Of a stretch of DNA of 5,418 bases, positions 1-5,341 are shown one piece after another. Under the pieces are notes generated by a model. The model was not told the DNA's origin, searched no databases, and saw nothing but the letters and a program-made list of their open reading frames with translations. This stretch comes from an uncultured Christensenellaceae bacterium (lineage in GTDB: Bacteria > Bacillota > Clostridia > Christensenellales > Christensenellaceae), in the NCBI GenBank assembly GCA_934438035.1, contig CAKSBK010000088.1:1-5418 (forward strand), written 5' to 3'. Within the stretch, counting starts at the first letter, position 1; each line of letters begins with the position of its first letter. The position numbers and the translations under genes were made by a program.

Positions 1-513
1 GGGATACGCTGCGCTTTATTTAACGGCGTGGAGTTTTCCGCTCCCGGATGCTTCAGCTTTCCCGTTAAAAACGAGCACGACGAGGCGGAGCTTTTTGAAA
101 TGCTGGCAGGCGCCGCCGATATAGTTCTTGTAACTCCTTCTTTAGGTCAGTTATATAAGCTTGCCGAGGGAAACGACGAGGGATTTATAGAGCGCGCGTT
201 TTTGCGTCCGCTTTTATGGGGAAGAAGGGTGACGCTGCTTTTGGACTTTGAGATTCCCAAATTCAAAAGAGCGACGTTTTTTGAAAGAGTTGTGGACTCC
301 ATCGACGTTTTAACGAAAATGGGGGTTAAGGTTATAGCATACCGCCCGGCGCAGGAATACGGAGAGGTAATTAAAGAGGCTCTGGTTACGGAAAACGAAG
401 TTTTAAACGCATTTAATGACGGAACCATGAGAGTGCTTTGCGAGAAAGACGCGATAATAACTCCGCTTGCAAGAGATAAGGCAAACGAGCTTGGCGTAAG
501 CATTGATTTTTGA
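1..513 (+). CDS. Flavoprotein-fold BMC operon protein (eut_hyp-like), 5'-partial
   Basis: The reading frame is open from the first base to the TGA at 511-513, giving 170 codons, so the true start probably lies upstream. A GTG at 28 is possible but has no Shine-Dalgarno site before it and would cut into the fold. The segment ADIVLVTPSLGQLYKLAEG, followed by a run with RAFLRPLLWGRRVTLLLDF, resembles the Rossmann-like flavoprotein (phosphopantothenoylcysteine decarboxylase/UbiX-type) fold. The C-terminal end, with DAIITPLARDKANELGV, resembles the small 'ethanolamine utilization protein' family (TIGR02536 type, from memory) found in Eut and glycyl-radical BMC operons. The role of that family is not established; flavin or nucleotide binding is inferred from the fold only. 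The gene ends 11 bases before the first vertex-protein gene, so it is probably co-transcribed with the shell genes. Family-level assignment is moderate; the fact that it is coding is secure. Confidence 0.72.
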   Translation, partial: GIRCALFNGVEFSAPGCFSFPVKNEHDEAELFEMLAGAADIVLVTPSLGQLYKLAEGNDEGFIERAFLRPLLWGRRVTLLLDFEIPKFKRATFFERVVDSIDVLTKMGVKVIAYRPAQEYGEVIKEALVTENEVLNAFNDGTMRVLCEKDAIITPLARDKANELGVSIDF

Positions 514-524
514 GGTAACCGATT

Positions 525-830
525 ATGATGATAGGAAGAGTAAGGGGCAATGCCGTAAGCACGACGAAGGCAAAATCGTTAAACGGTTGGAAATTATTGA
601 TTGTTCAGCCTCTTAACATAGAAACAATGAAAGATTCGGGAGACCCTGTAGTCGTAATGGACGGCGTTGGCGCAGGCGAAGGGGAAATAGTTATGTGCGT
701 CGGCGGAAGCTCGTCAAGAGCATGCGAAGAGACAAAGACCGCTCCTGCCGATATGACGCTTTTGGCGATTCTCGATTCTATAGATTTAAAAGGACGCAGG
801 GTATACGATAAATATCCCACGGAGGAATAA
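525..830 (+). CDS. EutN/CcmL-type microcompartment vertex protein (BMC-P), copy 1
   Basis: This 101-residue protein is the usual length for the EutN/CcmL/PduN family, whose pentamers cap the vertices of BMC shells. The N-terminal strand GRVRGNAVST and the central VGAGEGEIVMCVGGSSSR match the family hallmarks (GxVVST and VGAGxGExV...GSSSR). The C-terminal part, AILDSIDLKG, is the expected last strand. ATG occurs at both 525 and 528. A GAGGT site at 512-516, overlapping the upstream stop, can serve either. The 525 start aligns without a gap to the next gene product, so it is kept here; the difference is one residue. The next gene begins 3 bases after the stop. A hand alignment gives about 46 identities in 96 positions with that neighbour, indicating a tandem duplication. 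Function by family is firm; direct shell location is inferred. Confidence 0.93.
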   Translation: MMIGRVRGNAVSTTKAKSLNGWKLLIVQPLNIETMKDSGDPVVVMDGVGAGEGEIVMCVGGSSSRACEETKTAPADMTLLAILDSIDLKGRRVYDKYPTEE

Positions 831-833
831 AAA

Positions 834-1379
834 ATGCAGTTAGCAAGAGTATGCGGGCAGGTTATAAGCACCAAAAAGGCGGAGAAGCTTGTAGGTTTTA
901 AAATACTTGTCTGCCAGCCTATAGATACGGTGACGTTTGAAGAAAAGGGCGCGCCGTTTGTTTCAATAGACAGCGTAGGCGCAGGAGACGGAGAGCTTGT
1001 AATGTGCGTAAGCGGTTCTTCTTCAAGGCAGACCGCGGTTACGGACGCAAGGCCGGTCGATTCCTGTATCGTTGCGATAATCGACAGCGTAGATATTAAC
1101 GGAGAACGCTGCTTTGATAAGGCGGACCCGGACGTTAAACCCGCGGCGGCAAAAAAAGAAAAAGAGCAGAAGCTTAAGGAAGCTCCTAAAGAGGCGCCTA
1201 AAGCGCAGCAAGCAAAAAAAGCGGAACAGAGAAAAACTTTAAAGCCCGTCGCTAAGGAAGACGCAGAAGCGCAAAGGCGGGAAGAAGCAAAAAAGATAGT
1301 TAAAGACATTGACGCCCGGCTTAAGGCGGATATGCAGAAAAAACAAGCAAAACAGGCTAAAAAGCCTACGGATAAATAA
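834..1379 (+). CDS. EutN/CcmL-type vertex protein (BMC-P) with long Lys/Ala-rich C-terminal tail, copy 2
   Basis: Residues 1-98 are a complete BMC-P domain: ARVCGQVISTKKAEKL, then VGAGDGELVMCVSGSSSR, then the terminal strand AIIDSVDING. EutN proteins usually end near here, at roughly 85-100 residues. This one continues for about 81 residues (101-181). By my count the tail contains 23 Lys, 16 Ala, 9 Glu and 8 Gln, with no aromatic residue or Cys. Residues 107-140 look disordered (repeated KEAPK/AQQAKK). Residues 147-168 could form an amphipathic helix with I155, I159, L163 and M167 spaced four apart, a pattern like BMC encapsulation peptides. The GGAGGA site at 821-826 is well placed for the ATG at 834. 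The tail holds in-frame A-rich slippery heptamers, annotated separately. The domain identity is secure. The tail's role (docking, cargo binding or a linker to the cell interior) is unknown. Confidence 0.92.
   Translation: MQLARVCGQVISTKKAEKLVGFKILVCQPIDTVTFEEKGAPFVSIDSVGAGDGELVMCVSGSSSRQTAVTDARPVDSCIVAIIDSVDINGERCFDKADPDVKPAAAKKEKEQKLKEAPKEAPKAQQAKKAEQRKTLKPVAKEDAEAQRREEAKKIVKDIDARLKADMQKKQAKQAKKPTDK
1151..1191 (+). other. Candidate -1 frameshift site: A_AAA_AAA heptamer plus hairpin
   Basis: A run of seven A at 1151-1157 falls in the reading frame of the tailed vertex gene as GC A_AAA_AAA_G (codons 106-108), the X_XXY_YYZ layout of a bacterial -1 slippery site. A -1 slip would read RKRAEA and stop at the TAA at 1175-1177, giving a 114-residue protein that is nearly all BMC-P core. 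Downstream, 1173-1180 can pair with 1184-1191 (7 of 8 pairs, 3-base loop); the stem starts 15 bases after the heptamer, longer than the usual spacer. No Shine-Dalgarno-like stimulator is visible upstream. Ala-Lys-Lys codons produce such runs by chance, so this is a hypothesis only. Confidence 0.25.
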
Positions 1380-1427
1380 GAAATAATTATATAAAAGTGA
1401 TGACAGAATAAGAAAGAGGTATTTGAA

Positions 1428-2825
1428 ATGAGCTTTACAGACGAACAAATCCGTACAATCATCCGTGACACGGTTTCAAAGCTGATGGCACAGGAAACAG
1501 GCGCAAACAACGGATGTCTTTTTGACGACGTTAACGACGCTATTGCAGCAGCTAAGGAGGCTCAGCGCAAACTTATCATGATGTCTCTTGAAGAGAGAGG
1601 CAGACTTGTTGAGGCGATGCGCGCTTCCGCGGTTAAAAATGCAGAGTATCTCGCAAAGCTTGCTCATGAAGAGACAGGCTACGGCAGAGTTGAGGACAAA
1701 ACAAAGAAAAACATCCTTACAGCTCAGAAAACTCCCGGAATTGAAGACCTTGTAACAGAGGCGTTCTCCGGAGACGACGGTCTTACGCTTGTTGAGTCTG
1801 CGCCGTACGGAGTTATAGGCTCAATTACTCCTTCAACGAATCCCACTTCCACGGTAGTTAACAACTCTATGAGCATGATTGCCGCAGGAAACGCCGTTGT
1901 ATTTAACCCTCATCCCTCCGCAAAGAAGTGCTCTCAGGAGGCTATGAGGCTTATGAACGAAGCTATCGTTGAAGCAGGCGGTCCTGCAAATCTTATCGTT
2001 TGCGCAAAAGAGCCCGATATGAAATCAAGCGGTATTATTATGAGCCACCCCGACATCAAGCTTCTTGCTGTAACGGGCGGCGAAGGCATCGTTAAGGTAG
2101 CTATGAAGTCCGGCAAAAAGGCGATCTGCGCAGGCCCCGGAAACCCGCCTGTTATGGTTGACGAAACTGCGGATATTCCTAAAGCTGCAAAGGATATAGT
2201 TGACGGCGCATCTTTAGATAACAACGTAATGTGCTTTGAAGAAAAAGAGTGCTTTGCGGTTGCTTCCATTGCTGACCAGCTTATGGATGAAATGGTTAAG
2301 AACGGCGCTATGAGAGTATACGGCGCAGATATCGAAAAGATTAAAAACACTGTTCTTATCAATAAGGACGGCAAATGGGTTATAAACAGAAAATTCGTAG
2401 GTCATAATCCTTCGTTTATTATGGACGCTGCCGGCGTTCCTTACGTAGGAGATCCGAGACTTATCATCTGCGAGGTTGATAAGGATCATCCTTTCATACA
2501 TGTTGAGATGATGATGCCTATTTTAGGTATCGCAAGAGTTGCGGACTTTGAAGAGTGCCTTTCCGAAGCGTTAAGAGCGGAGAGAGGCTGCTGGCATTCC
2601 GCTATGATTCATTCTACAAACATCAAGAGACTTTCAAAGGCTGCAAAGGTTATGAATACTACTATATTCGTAAAGAACGGTCCTTCATATGCCGGTCTCG
2701 GTCTTACGGGCGAGGGCTATTCCACGCTTACGATAGCAACCCCCACGGGCGAGGGACTTACCTCTGCAAGATCCTTTACGAGAAAGAGAAGATGCGTAGT
2801 AAAAGGCGATCTGCGCATTATCTAA
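1428..2825 (+). CDS. pduP: CoA-acylating aldehyde dehydrogenase (PduP/EutE type) with N-terminal encapsulation peptide
   Basis: This enzyme oxidises an aldehyde (propionaldehyde, acetaldehyde or similar) with NAD+ and CoA to acyl-CoA inside the microcompartment. The protein has 465 residues, about the size of PduP. Residues 1-21 form a short amphipathic helix (TDEQIRTIIRDTVSKLMAQ, hydrophobics I8, I11, I12, V16, L19, M20), followed by a flexible linker, as in PduP encapsulation peptides that load the enzyme into the shell. The ALDH core runs from about residue 32 to the end: ITPSTNPTST at 133-142 in the cofactor-binding region, AGPGNPPV at 235-242, the catalytic Cys as C269 in SLDNNVMC, FVKNGPSYAGLG at 414-425, and SFTRKRRCV at 449-457. 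AGAAAGAGG at 1411-1419 is a good ribosome site for the ATG at 1428. It sits between vertex genes and pduS. The 48-base gap before it is the largest in the window. PduP and EutE cannot be separated by substrate from sequence alone. Confidence 0.94.
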   Translation: MSFTDEQIRTIIRDTVSKLMAQETGANNGCLFDDVNDAIAAAKEAQRKLIMMSLEERGRLVEAMRASAVKNAEYLAKLAHEETGYGRVEDKTKKNILTAQKTPGIEDLVTEAFSGDDGLTLVESAPYGVIGSITPSTNPTSTVVNNSMSMIAAGNAVVFNPHPSAKKCSQEAMRLMNEAIVEAGGPANLIVCAKEPDMKSSGIIMSHPDIKLLAVTGGEGIVKVAMKSGKKAICAGPGNPPVMVDETADIPKAAKDIVDGASLDNNVMCFEEKECFAVASIADQLMDEMVKNGAMRVYGADIEKIKNTVLINKDGKWVINRKFVGHNPSFIMDAAGVPYVGDPRLIICEVDKDHPFIHVEMMMPILGIARVADFEECLSEALRAERGCWHSAMIHSTNIKRLSKAAKVMNTTIFVKNGPSYAGLGLTGEGYSTLTIATPTGEGLTSARSFTRKRRCVVKGDLRII

Positions 2826-2848
2826 AAGCGTAAGCGGAGGAGAAGCAA

Positions 2849-4168
2849 ATGAGCTTAGTAGATAATATCCGTGAAGCGGGAATAGTCGGCGCGGGCGGCG
2901 CGGGCTTTCCTACTCACGTAAAGGTAAATTGCAAGGCTGAATATATAATTGCCAACGGAGCGGAATGTGAGCCTCTTTTAAGAGTTGACCAGCAGCTTAT
3001 GAGAGACCATGCGGATCTCGTTGTAAAGGGTATTTCGGCGGTTAAGGAATCCACGGGCGCAAAGCATGCGGTAATCTGCTTAAAGGAGCATTACCATGAC
3101 GCAGTTTCGGCGCTTAAAGAAGCGGTTAAGGGAACGGATGTTGAAATAAAACTCTTCAAGAGCTATTATCCTGCCGGCGACGAACAGCAGATGGTTTACG
3201 AGGTTACGGGAAGAGTTGTTCCTACGGGCGGTCTTCCGTTAGATGTAGGCTGCGTAGTCGATAACGTTTCCACGCTTATAAATATAGCAAATGCGGTTGA
3301 CGGAAAGCCGGTTACCGATAAATACGTTACGGTAGGCGGAGAGGTTAAAAAGCCCGTAACGCTGTGCGTTCCCATAGGAACCCCCATCAGCGTTCTTATG
3401 AAAGCAGCGGGCGCTCCCGAGGACATGACGGGATATACAATAGTTTTAGGCGGACCCTGCATGGGCAAGCTTACGACTGACGTAAATACCCCGGTAACAA
3501 AAACCACCGGCGGAATACTTATTTTTAAATCCACTCATCCGCTTATCGCAAAGAAGACGGCAGACCCCGCAAGGGAATTAAAGCTCGCACGCGCGGTATG
3601 TTGCCAGTGCTCTATGTGTACGCAGATGTGCCCGAGAAACGCTCTCGGTTTAAACGTTCAGCCTCATCTCGCAATGCGCGCTGCCGCTCAGGGCGACGGA
3701 AAACTTTTAGGCGACGTTAACGGAATATTCTCGTGCTGCGACTGCGGAATATGCACATACTTTGCATGTAACTTCGGGCTTGCGCCTTCAAGAATGATGC
3801 AGAGAATGAAGAGCGGTCTTGCCGGTGCGGGAATCAAGCCCAAAAAAGAGGTTTATACCACGGTGGATAAGGGAATAGACAACAAGAGAGTTCCCGTTTC
3901 CCGCCTTATCGGAAGACTCGGCATAAAGCAGTATGACGTTGACGCACCGCTCGTTGACGAGATAATGAATGTAAAGAAAGTAACCATTCCCTTAAAAATG
4001 CACATCGGCGCTCCTGCCGTATGCGTTGTTTCGCAAGGTCAGCAGGTTTCAAAGGGAGACCTGATTGCAGATATAAAAGAGGGAGCTTTGGGCGCAAAGA
4101 TACACGCTAGCATAAGCGGTACCGTTACGGCAGTAAACGGTGATTCTGTAACGATAGAGGTAAAGTAA
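2849..4168 (+). CDS. pduS: PduS-type RnfC-like flavin/4Fe-4S oxidoreductase
   Basis: The 439-residue product is close to the length of PduS, described as a cobalamin reductase in the propanediol system and proposed more widely as an NADH-linked electron carrier in BMCs. The N-terminal region has the Rnf/Nqo1-like nucleotide/FMN signature GAGGAGFPTHVKV at 14-26 and NGAECEPLL at 36-44. An SLBB-like domain lies around 165-215 (VPIGTPISVLMKAAG). Two Fe-S motifs follow: C251-x2-C254-x2-C257-x3-C261 with CP at the end, and C296-x2-C299-x2-C302-x4-C307. The last 65 residues look like a barrel-sandwich (lipoyl-like) domain (VSQGQQVSKGDLIADI, near HASISGTV). GGAGGAG at 2836-2842 sets the ATG at 2849. 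The gene ends one base before the BMC-T gene, fitting the known PduS-PduT partnership. No B12 gene is visible here, so its electron acceptor is open. Confidence 0.95.
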   Translation: MSLVDNIREAGIVGAGGAGFPTHVKVNCKAEYIIANGAECEPLLRVDQQLMRDHADLVVKGISAVKESTGAKHAVICLKEHYHDAVSALKEAVKGTDVEIKLFKSYYPAGDEQQMVYEVTGRVVPTGGLPLDVGCVVDNVSTLINIANAVDGKPVTDKYVTVGGEVKKPVTLCVPIGTPISVLMKAAGAPEDMTGYTIVLGGPCMGKLTTDVNTPVTKTTGGILIFKSTHPLIAKKTADPARELKLARAVCCQCSMCTQMCPRNALGLNVQPHLAMRAAAQGDGKLLGDVNGIFSCCDCGICTYFACNFGLAPSRMMQRMKSGLAGAGIKPKKEVYTTVDKGIDNKRVPVSRLIGRLGIKQYDVDAPLVDEIMNVKKVTIPLKMHIGAPAVCVVSQGQQVSKGDLIADIKEGALGAKIHASISGTVTAVNGDSVTIEVK

Positions 4169-4169
4169 A

Positions 4170-4715
4170 ATGATCGCATTAGGAATGATAGAATTAAACA
4201 GTATACCGAAGGGAATCGAAGCTGCCGACGCAATGCTTAAGGCTGCGGATGTTGAGCTCGCGGCGGCGCATTCGGTTTGCGCAGGCAAATACATTGCGGT
4301 AGTTACGGGCGAAGTTGCGGCGGTAAGAGCCGCAGTTGACGCAGGAGTCAATACTTCTGCTGAAAAGCTGGTAGATACAATAGTTATTCCGAACGTTCAT
4401 CCTCAGGTTGTAAGCGCGGTAGGCGCATGCACGGAGGTGGAAAACTTAAACGCGGTAGGAATAATGGAGACCTATTCCCTTTCGGCGGCTATTTTGGCGG
4501 CTGATACGGCTGTTAAGGCGGCGGATATCACGCTTATAGAAGTAAGACTGGGAAGAGGACTCGGCGGCAAGGCGTTTATCACCATGACCGGCGAAGTTGC
4601 GGCGGTAAGAGCTTCCGTTGCGGCTGCGGAGGGTCTTGAAGAGATTAGCGGACTCATGGCGGAAAGCGTAGTTATTCCTTCTCCTCACAGAGATTTGTTT
4701 AACTCGCTTGTATAA
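4170..4715 (+). CDS. pduT: PduT-type tandem-BMC-domain shell protein (BMC-T), likely Fe-S pore
   Basis: The 181-residue product contains two BMC domains, about 1-90 (ALGMIELNSIPKGIEAADAM) and 94-181 (AVGIMETYSLSAAILAADTA), so three copies make a pseudo-hexameric shell tile. It lines up well with Salmonella PduT as I recall it. The pore-loop segment SVCAGK places C37 where PduT has the Cys (C38) that, one from each subunit, binds a [4Fe-4S] cluster at the trimer axis. The C-terminal VVIPSPHRDLFNSL is also PduT-like. It follows pduS after a single base (TAA-A-ATG), with GATAGAGG at 4153-4160 inside pduS as its ribosome site, so translation of the two is probably coupled. Known work links PduS to PduT, so this pair may carry electrons across the shell; that role is inferred here. 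Confidence 0.94.
   Translation: MIALGMIELNSIPKGIEAADAMLKAADVELAAAHSVCAGKYIAVVTGEVAAVRAAVDAGVNTSAEKLVDTIVIPNVHPQVVSAVGACTEVENLNAVGIMETYSLSAAILAADTAVKAADITLIEVRLGRGLGGKAFITMTGEVAAVRASVAAAEGLEEISGLMAESVVIPSPHRDLFNSLV
4308..4330 (+). repeat. Internal 23-bp direct repeat in BMC-T, first-domain copy
   Basis: These 23 bases recur exactly at 4590-4612, 282 bases (94 codons) downstream. They encode the same TGEVAAVRA segment at equivalent positions (residues 46-54 and 140-148) of the two BMC domains. The rest of the two domains is much more diverged, so the identity may reflect local gene conversion or simply constraint plus codon preference. Confidence 0.75.
4590..4612 (+). repeat. Internal 23-bp direct repeat in BMC-T, second-domain copy
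   Basis: This is the exact partner of 4308-4330, in the same codon phase and at the structurally equivalent place in the second BMC domain. Confidence 0.75.
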
Positions 4716-4741
4716 TAAATAAAACAACACATTTAGATAAA

Positions 4742-4818
4742 AGGAGATTTCAAAATGGAAAAGCAGGCACTCGGAATGGTAGAAACAAAGGGACTTATCG
4801 GCGCAATCGAAGCGGCGG
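4742..4818 (+). repeat. 77-bp direct repeat, copy 1 (ribosome site and 5' end of BMC-H)
   Basis: This stretch is identical to 5342-5418, exactly 600 bases downstream. It covers the Shine-Dalgarno site (AGGAG, 4742-4746), the short leader TTTCAAA and the first 21 codons of the BMC-H gene. The base just before it differs (A at 4741, G at 5341), so the left border is defined; the right border is set only by the end of the window. Confidence 0.97.
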
Positions 4819-5060
4819 ATTCAATGGTAAAGGCGGCAAACGTACATCTTATCGGCAAAGAGCAGATCGGTTCCGGCCTTGTAACGGTAATGGTAAGAGG
4901 CGACGTAGGAGCTGTTAAGGCTGCGGTTGAGGCAGGCGCAGCTGCTGCAAAGAGAGTCGGCGATCTTTACGGCGTACACGTAATCCCGAGACCTCATGAC
5001 GATGTTGAGGGCATTCTTCCCAACATGGACGCAAAGAAAGCAACTAAAGCAGCGAAATAA
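4755..5060 (+). CDS. pduA: Hexameric microcompartment shell protein (BMC-H), PduA/PduJ-like
   Basis: This is a single BMC domain of 101 residues, the usual size, forming the hexameric tiles of the shell facets. Hallmarks in order: [20 protein letters not shown] at 5-24, the pore loop [11 protein letters not shown] with the IGSG motif at 38-41, [19 protein letters not shown] at 47-65, and [15 protein letters not shown] near the end. It is very close to Salmonella PduA and PduJ, as recalled, through nearly its full length. PduA, PduJ and EutM are too alike to separate by eye, so the symbol is a family label. The short tail (AKKATKAAK) is Lys/Ala-rich, mildly like the tail of the second vertex protein. 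AAGGAG at 4741-4746 is a strong ribosome site, and abundant expression is expected for a facet protein. The 39-base AT-rich gap before it shows no clear terminator. Confidence 0.95.
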   Translation: MEKQALGMVETKGLIGAIEAADSMVKAANVHLIGKEQIGSGLVTVMVRGDVGAVKAAVEAGAAAAKRVGDLYGVHVIPRPHDDVEGILPNMDAKKATKAAK

Positions 5061-5069
5061 GGTGAGCTG

Positions 5070-5336
5070 ATGAATGTCGGAAGAGTAATCGGGTCGGTAG
5101 TATCCACCGTTAAAAATGAAAACCTTACGGGCGTTAAGCTTCTCGTTGTAGAAACTATAGTGAACGGAAAGCCCGGAAAGAGAGTTATTGCTGGTGACGC
5201 TACAAGGCAGGCGGGTATTGGTGATTTCGTCTATATGATAGGCTCGAAGGAAGGCTCTTTGGTGTTCAGAAACGGTTTGGTACCCTGTGACCTCGCAATC
5301 ATAGGGTTTATAGACGATTATCACGAAGAATTATAA
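5070..5336 (+). CDS. EutN/CcmL-type vertex protein (BMC-P), copy 3, divergent
   Basis: The 88-residue product starts with the family signature GRVIGSVVSTVKNENLTG and ends with CDLAIIGFIDDYHEEL, both typical of EutN/CcmL pentamers. The middle differs from copies 1 and 2: AGIGDFVYMIGSKEGSLVFR stands where those have VGAGxGExVMCVxGSSSR. It is therefore a separate lineage of vertex protein rather than a recent duplicate of the upstream pair. GGTGAG at 5061-5066 gives the ribosome site for the ATG at 5070, and the stop of the BMC-H gene is 9 bases upstream. It is followed by the start of a second BMC-H gene, so it sits between two hexamer genes. Family assignment is firm; whether it mixes with copies 1 and 2 in one shell is unknown. 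Confidence 0.92.
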   Translation: MNVGRVIGSVVSTVKNENLTGVKLLVVETIVNGKPGKRVIAGDATRQAGIGDFVYMIGSKEGSLVFRNGLVPCDLAIIGFIDDYHEEL

Positions 5337-5341
5337 TTGAG

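Noticed and set aside
28..30. GTG as the start of the first gene
   Set aside because: The frame is open upstream to base 1, no ribosome site precedes the GTG, and the fold appears to begin earlier, so the gene is treated as cut by the window edge.
1354..1367. Small hairpin AGGCT-AAAA-AGCCT near the end of the tailed vertex gene, considered as a terminator
   Set aside because: The stem has only 5 pairs, lies inside the coding region and is not followed by a T run. The next gene has its own ribosome site and fits the same operon.
1380..1427. Possible internal promoter before the aldehyde dehydrogenase (TATAAA at 1390-1395)
   Set aside because: No -35-like element stands at proper spacing (TACGGA at 1367-1372 is poor). 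The AT-rich gap alone is not enough to call a promoter.
605..1510. A 301-codon open frame on the - strand across the two vertex genes
   Set aside because: It lies entirely antisense to two clear EutN genes. Its Ser/Ala/Phe-rich translation shows no family motif, and the A-rich + strand tail simply becomes Phe/Cys/Leu codons in reverse.
4716..4754. AT-rich gap between BMC-T and BMC-H, checked for a terminator or regulatory element
   Set aside because: It contains no inverted repeat of useful length; only the AAGGAG ribosome site is recognisable.
4821..5324. A 167-codon open frame on the - strand across BMC-H and the third vertex gene
   Set aside because: It is antisense to two well-recognised shell genes, has no recognisable motif and no credible ribosome site.
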